Shown piece after piece: positions 27,558 through 36,879 of a stretch of 64,000 nt of DNA. Position 1 is the first letter of the stretch, and every line of letters begins with the position of its first letter. This stretch comes from Klebsiella michiganensis. GTDB lineage: Bacteria; Pseudomonadota; Gammaproteobacteria; Enterobacterales; Enterobacteriaceae. The position numbers and the translations under genes are program-made. The notes under the pieces were generated by a model, which did no database searches, was not told the origin of the DNA, and saw nothing but the letters and a program-made list of their open reading frames with translations. The DNA lies in contig NZ_PRDB01000008.1 in the NCBI RefSeq assembly GCF_002925905.1, positions 186,001-250,000 on the forward strand. Reading direction: 5' to 3'.

Positions 27558-28386
27558 TACTCGCCTGATCGTTCAGGGATTGACCATCGACTATCCCACC
27601 GCCAGAGTGGTGGACCATTTAAGCTTCACGCTCGGCAACGAGCGGCTGGCGCTGGTCGGCGAATCCGGCTCCGGTAAATCCATGACCGCCCGCGCCCTGA
27701 TGGGGCTGGTACGCCGGCCCGGCGTCGTCAGCGCCGAGGCGCTCAACGTGCTGGGGCGCGATGCATTAACCCTTCGCGAACGCGGCTGGCGCGAGCTACG
27801 CGGCAACGATATAGCGATGGTGCTGCAGGACCCGCGCTACGCGCTCAATCCGGTAAAAAGCATTCAGGCGCAGCTGGAAGAGGCATTAACTCTGCATCAG
27901 CGCCTTAGCCGCCGCGCGCGGCTGGAGGCGGTCAAAGCCGCCGTTGCCGCCGTCGGTCTGGATTTACCGGTGCTCAACCGTTATCCAGGCGAACTCTCCG
28001 GGGGGATGGGCCAGCGGGTGATGATTGCCCTTTCGCTGCTCAATAATCCGCAGGTGCTGATCGCCGATGAGCCCACTTCAGCCCTCGATGCCCGGCTGCG
28101 CAATCAGATCCTCGAACTGCTGGTAGAGCAGAGCGAACAGCGGCGGATGGCGATGCTGTTGATTAGCCACGACCTGCCGCTGGTGGCCGAGCACTGCCAG
28201 CGGGTGCTGGTCCTGTATCAAGGGGAAAAGGTCGATGAGATGGCGGCGCGAGATCTGCCGACGGCGACGCATCCCTACACCCGTACGCTCTGGACCTGTC
28301 GCCCGGCCTCGCAAACTTACGGTCAGATGCTGCCGACCCTCGACCGAACCCTGAACTTGACGGAGGCGGCGCATGGCGGTCGTTAA
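27550..28386 (+). CDS. ABC importer ATPase 1 (DppD/NikD type, short form)
   Basis: A 278-residue ATPase with Walker A GESGSGKSM at about 37-45, signature LSGGMGQRVMIALSLL and Walker B VLIADEPTSALD. It is shorter than DppD/OppD (about 330) and largely lacks their C-terminal oligopeptide-transporter extension. That length is closer to NikD/CntD ATPases, which move nickel or metallophore complexes. Start chosen at the ATG at 27550, overlapping the permease stop. Confidence 0.87.
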   Translation: MTDTRLIVQGLTIDYPTARVVDHLSFTLGNERLALVGESGSGKSMTARALMGLVRRPGVVSAEALNVLGRDALTLRERGWRELRGNDIAMVLQDPRYALNPVKSIQAQLEEALTLHQRLSRRARLEAVKAAVAAVGLDLPVLNRYPGELSGGMGQRVMIALSLLNNPQVLIADEPTSALDARLRNQILELLVEQSEQRRMAMLLISHDLPLVAEHCQRVLVLYQGEKVDEMAARDLPTATHPYTRTLWTCRPASQTYGQMLPTLDRTLNLTEAAHGGR

Positions 28387-29077
28387 TCTCAAGGATTTAC
28401 AGGTTATTTTTGGCGAAAAAACCGCGGTGTCCGCCGCCAGCTTTGCCGTTGACGCGAGAGAAACGTTCAGCCTGATCGGCGCATCCGGCTGCGGAAAATC
28501 GACTATTCTGCGGGTATTAGCCGGGCTGCAGCGGGACTGGCGCGGCCGCGTTGAACTGTTCGATAAGGCCATTACGCCGGGCGCGCGTTTTCAGGGCGAG
28601 CTGCGGCGCAACGTACAGACGGTGTTTCAGGACCCGTACGCCTCGCTGCATCCCAATCATACGCTATGGCGCACGCTGGCGGAGCCGCTGAAAATTCACG
28701 CTATCGGCGAGATCGAACATCGGGTGTCCACCGCCCTGCAAGAGGTGGGGCTGCCTGCCGACGCCGCGCGCCGCTATCCGCACCAGCTTTCCGGCGGCCA
28801 GCGCCAGCGGGTGGCGATTGCTCGCGCGCTGCTGCTGCGGCCAAAGATTCTGCTGCTGGATGAGCCAACGTCGGCGCTGGATATGTCGGTGCAGGCGGAA
28901 ATACTGAATCTGCTCAATCGGCTAAAGCAGGAGCACGGAATGACCTATCTGCTGGTCAGCCACGATGCCGATGTGATTGCCCATATGTCGGACCGGGCGG
29001 CGTTTATGGCGGAAGGCGTGATTCAGCGCTTCTTTGACCGCGAAGCGCTGGTGAACGGCGAACATCGGATAGGCTGA
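28373..29077 (+). CDS. ABC importer ATPase 2 (DppF/NikE type, short form)
   Basis: A 234-residue ATPase with Walker A GASGCGKST at about 37-45, Q-loop VFQDPYASLHPNHT, signature LSGGQRQRVAIARALLL and Walker B ILLLDEPTSALD. Overlaps ATPase 1 by 14 bases. Like its partner it is short for a DppF (about 330) and closer to NikE/CntF size. It is the last gene of the operon and is followed by an R2-type palindrome. Confidence 0.87.
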   Translation: MAVVNLKDLQVIFGEKTAVSAASFAVDARETFSLIGASGCGKSTILRVLAGLQRDWRGRVELFDKAITPGARFQGELRRNVQTVFQDPYASLHPNHTLWRTLAEPLKIHAIGEIEHRVSTALQEVGLPADAARRYPHQLSGGQRQRVAIARALLLRPKILLLDEPTSALDMSVQAEILNLLNRLKQEHGMTYLLVSHDADVIAHMSDRAAFMAEGVIQRFFDREALVNGEHRIG

Positions 29078-29142
29078 AAACCCGCCCCCGCTCGCGCTAC
29101 GCTTCGCGGGGCTACGGGTTCGCCGCCATTTGCGAGAAGGTC

Positions 29143-29175
29143 GCCCGGGTAAGGCGTTTACGCCGCGACCCGGGA
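29143..29175. repeat. REP-like palindrome family R2 (GCCCGGGTAAGGCG...)
   Basis: A GCCCGGGTAAGGCGTTTACGCC-containing dyad ending GACCCGGGAA, between convergent ABC and aminotransferase genes. The reverse complement (TCCCGGGTCGCGGCGTAAACGC...) recurs at 31908, 32066, about 38694, about 38884 and 39385. Confidence 0.8.
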
Positions 29176-29185
29176 AATCATCCCC

Positions 29186-30523
29186 TTATTTCGCCAGGCT
29201 CGCGAAGCGGGCGAATACCGCATCAAAAATCGCCAGCCCTTTTGCCACCTGTTCAGCGCTGATGGTGCACGGCGGCACCACGTGAATGCGGTTCTCCACC
29301 ACAAACGCCAGCAGGCCGGCCTCGGTTAACGCGCCTTTAATGGCCGCCATATCGGCAGCGGTCAGCGGAGTTTTCCGCTCGCGGCTGCTGACCAGCTCCA
29401 GCGCCTGGAACAGACCGCGGCCGCGTACGTTGCCGATAATCGCGTGCTTCTCCGCCAGCGCTTCCAGCCCCGGACGCAGCACCTCGTTGCCGATGGTCGC
29501 CGCGTTCTCCACCACCTTCTCTTCCTTCATCGCGTCAATGGTGGCGACAATCGCCGCCATCGCCAGCGGATGGCCGGAATAGGTCAGCCCCCCGGCAAAG
29601 AAATGGTCATCAAAGTAGCGGGCGATTGGCTCGCTAATCAGCACGCCGCCGGCCGGGACGTAGCCGGCGTTAACCCCTTTGGCGAAAGTCACCAGATCCG
29701 GCACCACGCCATCTTGCTCGAAGGCGAACCAGCTCCCGGTACGACCAAAACCGGCCATCACTTCATCGAGGATCAGCACAATGCCAAACTCGTCGGCCAG
29801 CGCCCGCACGCCCTGCATATAGCCCTCCGGCGGGACAAGAATCCCGGCGGTGCCAGGAATCGACTCCAGCAGAATCGCGGCTATCGCGTTCGGGCCTTCG
29901 CACTCGATCATCCGCCGCAGATGGGCCAGCGCGCGCTGGCACTCCTCCTCTTCCGTCGTGGCGTTAAATTCGCTGCGGTAGAGATAGGGATTAAAGAAGT
30001 GCACGTGACCGCGGGAATACTCATTCGGCACGCGGCGCCAGTCGCCGGTGGCGGCAATCGCGCTGCCGGTATTGCCGTGATAGGAGCGATAGGCGGAGAG
30101 CACTTTATCGCGCCCGGTATAGAGCCGCGCCATACGGATGGCGTTCTCGTTGGCGTCGGCGCCGGCATTGGTGAAGAACACTTTGCTAAAGCCTTCCGGC
30201 GCCAGCTCGACAATCCGCTTCGCCGCTTCGCCGCGGGCGAGGTTGGCGGTGGCGGGCGCGATGGTCACCAGCTCTTCCAGCTGGGCTTTCATCGCCGCCA
30301 GAACGCGAGGATGCTGATAGCCAATGTTGACGTTGACCAGCTGGCTGCTGAAATCCAGGTAAGTATTGCCTTCGTAATCCCACAGCTCGCAGCCTTTTGC
30401 CCCGGCGATCACCAGCGGATGTAAATTGCCCTGCATCGACCATGAATGAAACACATAAGCGCGATCCAGCTGCCGAACTTCATCATTGCTTATCGCTACC
30501 TCGTTCTGTAGTGCCAGCTTCAT
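29186..30523 (-). CDS. Class III aminotransferase, probable taurine aminotransferase
   Basis: A 445-residue PLP-dependent omega-aminotransferase. Visible features are the cofactor phosphate region TNAGADANENAIRMAR (about 118-133), the cofactor-contacting Asp253 in ILDEVMAGFGRTG and the Schiff-base Lys282 in FAKGVNAG. It is divergent from a gene very like isfD, whose product reduces sulfoacetaldehyde. Deaminating taurine to sulfoacetaldehyde is the matching first step, so taurine:2-oxoglutarate or taurine:pyruvate aminotransferase (Toa/Tpa) is the best hypothesis. The sequence alone only establishes the class III family. A good ribosome site (GAGAGAGGGCAGGG) precedes the ATG. Confidence 0.75.
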   Translation of the reverse strand: MKLALQNEVAISNDEVRQLDRAYVFHSWSMQGNLHPLVIAGAKGCELWDYEGNTYLDFSSQLVNVNIGYQHPRVLAAMKAQLEELVTIAPATANLARGEAAKRIVELAPEGFSKVFFTNAGADANENAIRMARLYTGRDKVLSAYRSYHGNTGSAIAATGDWRRVPNEYSRGHVHFFNPYLYRSEFNATTEEEECQRALAHLRRMIECEGPNAIAAILLESIPGTAGILVPPEGYMQGVRALADEFGIVLILDEVMAGFGRTGSWFAFEQDGVVPDLVTFAKGVNAGYVPAGGVLISEPIARYFDDHFFAGGLTYSGHPLAMAAIVATIDAMKEEKVVENAATIGNEVLRPGLEALAEKHAIIGNVRGRGLFQALELVSSRERKTPLTAADMAAIKGALTEAGLLAFVVENRIHVVPPCTISAEQVAKGLAIFDAVFARFASLAK

Positions 30524-30607
30524 ACCCTGCCCTCTCTCATGTCGTTGTTGTTGTCCTCATCATTGGCCGTGCGGGGGAGAAACGGATAGAGCCAGTCAGG
30601 CGAAAAT

Positions 30608-30628
30608 GATGTGACACCGTGTCACATC
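30608..30628. promoter_or_regulatory. Perfect 21-bp palindrome, candidate operator between aminotransferase and isfD
   Basis: Arms GATGTGACAC (30608-30617) and GTGTCACATC (30619-30628) separated by one base, centred in the 182-base divergent promoter. It contains TGTGA and TCACA but with a 7-base spacer instead of the 6 required for a CRP site, so a dedicated regulator is more likely. Confidence 0.6.
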
Positions 30629-30675
30629 GCCGCGCGCCGACTGGCCCTGTGCCCGCGCGCGCGCGGTTTTTATAG

Positions 30676-31470
<795 letters not shown>

Positions 31471-31476
31471 GGTTTG

Positions 31477-31873
31477 GTAGAGCGGAGAGGCGCGTAAGCG
31501 CCGCCTCCGGGAATGTTTCATGCAGCTACGGATATGTCTCTGAAACAACGTGTTATGCAGCGATGCCCTGGCCCCCGCTGAAATCGGCGAACCGGAGGAT
31601 CGAAGACAAGGGCTGGCCGCCAGGGATGGCGGACAGAGGCGAATCGAGACAGTGATGTCGAGTTGAGCCGACCGCGGGCTGAGGACCGGGAGGTGAGCGC
31701 AGTGCGCAGCACCGATTTCTTTGCGGGACCGCGGGGATTGTAAAGGGGGAGACGGTTTTCTCCCCCTTTACCCGTTCACGTACCACGGTGAGACATTTTC
31801 TGCGAAATAGCGGTGAACGGAACCCCTACCACACCGTCCCGGAAGCGGCGCTTGACGCGCCTGTCCGGGCTAC
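31477..31873 (+). repeat. 397-bp TIR-bounded element, copy A
   Basis: A composite element: a left R1 palindrome (31477-31512, partly degenerate), a 313-bp core (31515-31827, starting GTTTCATGCAGC and ending GAACGGAACCCCT) and a right inverted R1 palindrome (31837-31873). The core contains a perfect 12-bp stem TAAAGGGGGAGA/TCTCCCCCTTTA with a 6-base loop (31741-31770). Near-identical copies are at 38953-39349 and 50038-50509, all in the same orientation. Short minus-strand ORFs run through it but are judged non-coding. Confidence 0.85.
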
Positions 31874-31907
31874 CCAATCTGCCACCCTCCAACACCGAGC
31901 CCGAAAA

Positions 31908-32157
31908 TCCCGGGTCGCGGCGTAAACGCCTTACCCGGGCTACTCCCCTGCATATCACGTTGTTTCAGAGGCATATCGTAGCTGCATGAAACTCCCCCGG
32001 AGGCGGCGCTTGACCCGCCTGTCCGGGCTACTCGATCTGCCACCCTCCAACACCGAGCCCGGAAATCCCGGGTCGCGGCGTAAACGCCTTACCCGGGCTA
32101 CTCCCCGCTGACGGCTGGAAACCCGTAGCCCCGGTAAGCGCAGCGCGACCGGGGAGA
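31908..32157. repeat. Cluster of REP-like palindromes and an inverted fragment of the 397-bp element
   Basis: In order: R2 (31908-31942); an inverted copy of the first 35 bases of the element core (31958-31992) joined to its R1 palindrome (31993-32031); R2 again (32066-32100); and an R3 unit CCCGTAGCCCCGGTAAGCGC... (about 32123-32157). With copy A this fills the 701-base gap 31471-32171 between isfD and the ABC ATPase; no gene is seen in it. Confidence 0.8.
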
Positions 32158-32171
32158 ACGGCCGCTGATGC

Positions 32172-32933
32172 TTACCGGCTGCTCTGCAAAAACTGCCTGA
32201 CGCGCTCAGAATCCGGGTTGGTGAAAAACTTCTCCGGCGGCGCTTTCTCAATCAACAACCCCTTCTCAAGAAACACCACCTCATCCGAGACCTGGCGCGC
32301 AAAGTCCATCTCGTGGGTCACCACCACCATCGTGTAGCCCTCGGCGGCCAGCGCCTTCATCACACCCAGCACCTCATTGACCAGCTCGGGGTCCAGCGCG
32401 GACGTCGGCTCATCAAACAGAATCACCTCCGGCGACATCGCCAGCGAACGGGCAATCGCCACCCGCTGCTTCTGTCCACCGGAGAGCGTAATCGGGTAAA
32501 CGTCGGCTTTATGCGCCATCCCCACTTTCTCCAGCTGCTGCATGGCGATAGCTTTCGCTTCATCACGCTTCATCCCCTTCACGTGCAGCAGCGCTTCGCT
32601 GACGTTCTGCTGCACCGTCAGGTGCGGCCACAGGTTAAAGCTCTGAAACACCATGCCAACCCGCTCGCGGATTTTCGACAGCTGGCGATGGGACATCGCG
32701 CGGCCATTATGCTCATCAATCCCCAGCCGCTGGCCGCTGATGCGGATCTCGCCGCGATCCGGCTGTTCCAGCCAGTTCATGCAGCGCAGCAGCGTCGATT
32801 TACCCGACCCCGACGAGCCGAGAATGCTCACCACGGTCCCCTTTTCTACCGTCAGGTTGATATCACGCAGAACTTCCACGTTATCAAACTGTTTAGAGAC
32901 GTTTTTGACGCTTACAGCAGTAGTATCAGACAT
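32172..32933 (-). CDS. Polar amino acid ABC importer ATPase (GlnQ/HisP type)
   Basis: A 253-residue ATPase with Walker A GSSGSGKST at about 39-47, signature LSGGQKQRVAIARSLA, Walker B VILFDEPTSALDPEL and switch His in VVVTHEMDFA. The MNWLEQPDRGEIRISG segment is typical of the polar amino acid (PAAT) family. It is the last gene of the leftward set binding protein-permease-permease-ATPase and overlaps the preceding permease by 8 bases. Confidence 0.9.
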   Translation of the reverse strand: MSDTTAVSVKNVSKQFDNVEVLRDINLTVEKGTVVSILGSSGSGKSTLLRCMNWLEQPDRGEIRISGQRLGIDEHNGRAMSHRQLSKIRERVGMVFQSFNLWPHLTVQQNVSEALLHVKGMKRDEAKAIAMQQLEKVGMAHKADVYPITLSGGQKQRVAIARSLAMSPEVILFDEPTSALDPELVNEVLGVMKALAAEGYTMVVVTHEMDFARQVSDEVVFLEKGLLIEKAPPEKFFTNPDSERVRQFLQSSR

Positions 32934-33591
32934 GACTCATTCCTCTTCTGACTCCCCAGGCGCTCAGGCGTTTAATCAGCAGCTCCACCAGGATGCTGAT
33001 CGCCCAGTAGAGCCCAATCGCGACGATAAAAGCGTTAAACGGGATAAAATAGGTGGCCTGCACGCTGTTAGCCGCGGCGGTTATCTCCTGGACGGTGATA
33101 ATGCTGAGGAAAGCGGTATCTTTCAGGCAGATAATCAGCTGGTTCCCCATCAGCGGGAGCGCGGAAGAGAGAATATTGGGCAGAATAATGCGGCGGAATA
33201 TTTTGTAGCGCGAAAACCCCTGCGCGACCGCCGCCTCGATATAGCCACCGGAAAATACCCGCCGCTGGCTGCGCAAAATCTCAAAGAAATAGGCGCCGTG
33301 GTAGATAATTAAGGCAATTAAGCCGGCGGTCCAGGGCTCCATACTAATACCCACTTGCGGCAGCCCGTAATAGAGCAAATAGGCGAGGATCAAAAAGGGA
33401 ATCGCCCGCATTAAGCTGACAAAGGCAATAATAAGCCGGTTAAGGGTTTTCTTTTGATATTCGCTTAAATAGCACAGGACAACGCCGATAATTAATCCGG
33501 CAATTGCCGCGGTAATAAAAAGCTCAAGGGTGGCGAGTAAACCGGCAATAAAGCTGTCGCGCACCGACCAGATAACGGCCCACTGATTCAT
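32926..33591 (-). CDS. Polar amino acid ABC importer permease 2
   Basis: A 221-residue inner-membrane permease of the HisMQ/GlnP family with about five helices. The family signature is EILRSQRRVFSGGYIEAAVAQGFSRYKIFRRIILPN (EAA loop) and LMRAIPFLILAYLLYYGLPQ is the conserved membrane segment. Starts 14 bases after the previous permease and overlaps the ATPase start. With the other permease it forms the heterodimeric pore. Confidence 0.9.
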   Translation of the reverse strand: MNQWAVIWSVRDSFIAGLLATLELFITAAIAGLIIGVVLCYLSEYQKKTLNRLIIAFVSLMRAIPFLILAYLLYYGLPQVGISMEPWTAGLIALIIYHGAYFFEILRSQRRVFSGGYIEAAVAQGFSRYKIFRRIILPNILSSALPLMGNQLIICLKDTAFLSIITVQEITAAANSVQATYFIPFNAFIVAIGLYWAISILVELLIKRLSAWGVRRGMSHV

Positions 33592-33605
33592 AGCACCTCC
33601 CGTAT

Positions 33606-34247
33606 TTATCGTGCCAGACGCTTCGCTTTACGCTCGGCCATTCCCTGCAGTTTCAGCAGCAGGCCAATAATCACCACGTACAGCAGACCCGCCGCCAGGA
33701 TTGGCGAAAGCGGTTCATAGGTGACCGAAGAAATCCGGTTAGTGACGCGCGTCAAATCCACCACGCCAATCACCGCAATGGCCGGACTGCCCTTAATCAG
33801 GAACGACATCTCGTTAACCAGCGCGGGCAGGCTTTCAATCCACATCTGCGGCAGCATGATGTAGCGGAAGTAGGCCCAGCGGCGCATCCCGACCGACTCC
33901 GCCGCTTCCCGCTGTTCGCGGGGAAAAGTGCGAAAGGCGTTGCGCCAGATTTCGGCGTTAAAGGCCGAGGTATTGAGCGTCAGCGCCACTATCGCTGCTA
34001 CGTTTTTGTCGAGGTTAATCCCGACGGTCGGCAGAGAAAGAAACAGGAACAGCACCAGCGTGACCAGCGGCGTCGCGCGGGCGAGGCTGATATAGACCAC
34101 CAGCAGTTGATCGATAACCGGAATGCGCAGCATGCGCACCAGCGCAATTAGCAGGCCAATCACCACCCCAAAGGCAATAGCGATGGCCGAAATCCAGAGG
34201 GTCGTCCATGCGCCTTCAATCAGTAACTGCCAGGAAATTGCATCCAT
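33606..34247 (-). CDS. Polar amino acid ABC importer permease 1
   Basis: A 213-residue HisMQ-type permease. It contains YISLARATPLVTLVLFLFLSLP and the EAA loop EIWRNAFRTFPREQREAAESVGMRRWAYFRYIMLPQ. I use the ATG at 34247 (MDAISWQLL), which has AAGGAGGG upstream, rather than the GTG five codons earlier that overlaps that ribosome site. Second gene of the leftward unit, 48 bases after the binding-protein gene. Confidence 0.88.
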   Translation of the reverse strand: MDAISWQLLIEGAWTTLWISAIAIAFGVVIGLLIALVRMLRIPVIDQLLVVYISLARATPLVTLVLFLFLSLPTVGINLDKNVAAIVALTLNTSAFNAEIWRNAFRTFPREQREAAESVGMRRWAYFRYIMLPQMWIESLPALVNEMSFLIKGSPAIAVIGVVDLTRVTNRISSVTYEPLSPILAAGLLYVVIIGLLLKLQGMAERKAKRLAR

Positions 34248-34295
34248 GAAGCCCTCCTTCACTCAACGGGCGGCGGTTACCCGCCGCAGAACGCA

Positions 34296-35147
34296 TTACA
34301 GACCGGCCAATTTATGGAACTGTTCCGGGCTGGTGATTGGCACGTTCGGAAGATCGTCATAGGTTTCGCCAAACCACTTTTTCTGGAGTTCCGCAAGCTT
34401 GCCGGTCTCCTTCATGTGGTTCATAAACTTGGTCATATAGGCCAGCAGCTGCGGCGAGTTTTTCGGGATCGGCCAGGCCATATAGCCCGGGCCGGATACC
34501 GCCAGACCTTTGGCGAACACCTTCGGCTTGGCCTTCGCCAGGTCGTTGACCGAGATAACCACGTTAATCACGTAGTCCAGGCGTTTGTTGGCAAGATCGG
34601 CGTAGGCTTCCGGGTAGGAGGGATACTCCACCACCGGCCCCAGCTTACCGCCGGTTTTCTCCAGCATCGCTTTCAGTTCCGGCAGCCTTGCCAGCAGCGC
34701 GCTGCCCGCCTGTACGCCCACCTTTTTCCCGCTCAGTTCGGCAATGGTGTTCAATGAATTATCGCCCGCGCGTTTGACAAAATAGTGCTGCGCTGACGCC
34801 CACGGCGGCGTGAAATCAAAGACCTTGAGACGGTCGTCGGTAATTACCGCGCCGGTTAAGGCCATATCGTATTGCCCGGTAGAAACCGCCGCCAGTAATC
34901 CGGTCCACGGCAAAATGCTCTGGTCGACGTTGAATTTCGCGTATTTGCGTAATTCATCGAGCATATCTTTGTTGAAGCCATCCGCCTGGCCGTTATTCAT
35001 AAAGTTAAAAGGCGCGTAATCATCTTCGGTTGCGACTTTCAGGGTGCCGGATTTTTCTATTTCCGGAAGATCCGCGGCGGCTGCGTGATAAGAAAAGGCC
35101 ATCGCCATGATGGCGCCCAGACAAATTGAACCTAATGATTTTTTCAT
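34296..35147 (-). CDS. Periplasmic polar amino acid-binding protein (SBP family 3)
   Basis: A 283-residue family 3 binding protein with signal peptide MKKSLGSICLGAIMAMAFSYHAAA (cleavage about residue 24). Family segments include GTLKVATEDDYAPFNFMNNGQADGFNKDMLDEL and KKVGVQAGSALLARL. It recognises an amino acid or related amine; specificity is not readable. The ATG at 35147 is chosen because the signal peptide starts there; the frame continues 12 codons upstream without a signal. It faces a MocR-type regulator gene, suggesting substrate-responsive control. Taurine or a related amino-sulfonate is possible given the nearby isfD, but this is only inference. Confidence 0.87.
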   Translation of the reverse strand: MKKSLGSICLGAIMAMAFSYHAAAADLPEIEKSGTLKVATEDDYAPFNFMNNGQADGFNKDMLDELRKYAKFNVDQSILPWTGLLAAVSTGQYDMALTGAVITDDRLKVFDFTPPWASAQHYFVKRAGDNSLNTIAELSGKKVGVQAGSALLARLPELKAMLEKTGGKLGPVVEYPSYPEAYADLANKRLDYVINVVISVNDLAKAKPKVFAKGLAVSGPGYMAWPIPKNSPQLLAYMTKFMNHMKETGKLAELQKKWFGETYDDLPNVPITSPEQFHKLAGL

Positions 35148-35381
35148 TAATTCACCCCTAATTAATTCGCCAGACGTGTTCACTCCAGAACATGAAAAGG
35201 TTTTGCAAAATATGTGCCGACGGAAGTTCCGGTCCGCGACTGATGAATACGTTTTTACTGTAGGGAGCGTTTTAAATTTCCGGATAGAGCCAGATTCACC
35301 GCGCGGATGTGTCAGTCATTCTCAGGGTGGTATGGAATTTGCTCCAGTGTCTGTACTGAGCGTTTGAGTAAGGAGCCTGGC

Positions 35382-36848
35382 ATGATCCGACACCTGTTAC
35401 ACGTTGATTTCGACCCGCGCCGCGGTTTGCAGGAGCAGGTGCGCGAGACGCTGATTAACGCCATTCTGGGCGGCATTTTTTCCGCCGACACGCCGCTCCC
35501 CTCCTGCCGCCAGCTGGCCAGCCAGCTGCGGGTCTCGCGCAACACCACGGCGCTGGTTTTTGAAGGGCTGGTTAACGAGGGATACCTCGTGAGTCGCCCG
35601 CGCAGCGGTTATTACCTGCATCCGGATTACCAGCACGCCAGCCCCTCTTCGGCGCCGGAAGCTGCACCGCAGGACGAGGGTTCTGCACCACGCTGGGGCA
35701 CGCGGCTGCAAATCACCCCCAGCCAGCAGGAGTCGATTCTGAAGCCGGCCGGCTGGATGAACTACCGCTATCCGTTTATCTACGGCCAGCCGGATACCCG
35801 CCAGTTCCCGCTGGCGAGCTGGCGCTCGGCGGCAAACTGGCTGCACGGCGGGGTGCGCGACCCGGAGTGGGTGGTGGATCACATCGATCGCGACGTGCCG
35901 ATGCTGATTGAGCAGATCCGCACCCGGGTACTGCCTAAACGCGGCATTGTCGCCTCGCCGGACGAGATTCTGATTACCCTCGGTTCGCAAAACGCGCTGT
36001 ACCTGCTGACGCGCCTGCTGATGTCATCCAGCACGCGCGTTGGCGTGGAGAATCCCTGCTTTCGCGAGGCCATTAACACCTTTCTGCTTGCCGATACCGA
36101 TATCGTGCCGCATCCGGTGGATGAACAGGGGATCGTCCTCAACGACGCCCCCTGCGATTACTACTACGTCACTCCCGGACACCAGGTGCCAACCGGGGTG
36201 GCGATGAGCAAAGCGCGGCGCGACCAGCTGCTGGAGCATGCCGCTCGCCATGATGCGGTGATTATTGAGGACGATTACGACTCTGAAAGTAACTTTATGC
36301 TCAACCCGCTGCCGGCGCTGAAGGCCAGCGATCGCTGCGGAAGAGTGATCTACGTGAGCAGCCTGTCAAAAGCGCTATCGCCGGGCCTGCGGCTGGGCTT
36401 TATGGTCGCTGACCCGGATCTGATTGACGAAGCCCGGGCGCTGCGGCGGCTGGTGTATCGTCATCCGCCGACCAATATTCAGTATCAGATGGCCCATTTC
36501 CTCGCCCAGGGCCACTATGAAACCCACCTGCGGCGCTACCATTACGACTCTGCCCAGCGCTGGGACCGTCTCAACAACGCGCTACAGCAGCATCTGCCGG
36601 AGTGCCGCATCATCCCCGGCAGCGAACACGCCAACGCGTTCTGGCTGGCCACGCCGGAGCAAATCAACACCCAGCAGCTGACCTGGCGCGCCGCCCACGC
36701 CGGGGTGCTGATTGAGCCCGGCGCGCGGCATTTTCTCAGCGACGCGCCGCCGGCTAACTTCTTCCGGATGGGGTTCCACGCCATTCACCCTGACGCCATC
36801 GAACAGGGCGTGGAAGTACTGCGCGGCCAGCTGGCGCAGATGGGCTGA
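35382..36848 (+). CDS. MocR/PdxR-type regulator (GntR wHTH fused to aminotransferase fold)
   Basis: A 488-residue PLP-binding regulator. The N-terminal GntR winged helix is at about 10-75 (LQEQVRETLINAILGG...SCRQLASQLRVSRNTTALVFEGL), followed by a class I aminotransferase-like domain with the PLP lysine at about 330 in SSLSKALSPGLRLGFM. Such proteins usually activate a divergent metabolic or transport operon in response to PLP plus a substrate; TauR of taurine metabolism belongs to this family. Here it is divergent from the amino acid importer. The ATG at 35382 follows AAGGAG. Confidence 0.87.
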   Translation: MIRHLLHVDFDPRRGLQEQVRETLINAILGGIFSADTPLPSCRQLASQLRVSRNTTALVFEGLVNEGYLVSRPRSGYYLHPDYQHASPSSAPEAAPQDEGSAPRWGTRLQITPSQQESILKPAGWMNYRYPFIYGQPDTRQFPLASWRSAANWLHGGVRDPEWVVDHIDRDVPMLIEQIRTRVLPKRGIVASPDEILITLGSQNALYLLTRLLMSSSTRVGVENPCFREAINTFLLADTDIVPHPVDEQGIVLNDAPCDYYYVTPGHQVPTGVAMSKARRDQLLEHAARHDAVIIEDDYDSESNFMLNPLPALKASDRCGRVIYVSSLSKALSPGLRLGFMVADPDLIDEARALRRLVYRHPPTNIQYQMAHFLAQGHYETHLRRYHYDSAQRWDRLNNALQQHLPECRIIPGSEHANAFWLATPEQINTQQLTWRAAHAGVLIEPGARHFLSDAPPANFFRMGFHAIHPDAIEQGVEVLRGQLAQMG

Positions 36849-36879
36849 ACGCAGGGCCCCCTGCCTTAACGCGGCGGCC

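Noticed and set aside
30608-30628. CRP-binding site in the isfD promoter
   Set aside because: TGTGA and TCACA are separated by 7 bases rather than the required 6. The 10-bp perfect arms suggest a different regulator.
31908-32157. Possible CRISPR-like array from repeated palindromes
   Set aside because: The units belong to different REP-like families, spacing is irregular, there are no unique uniform spacers, and no cas genes are nearby.
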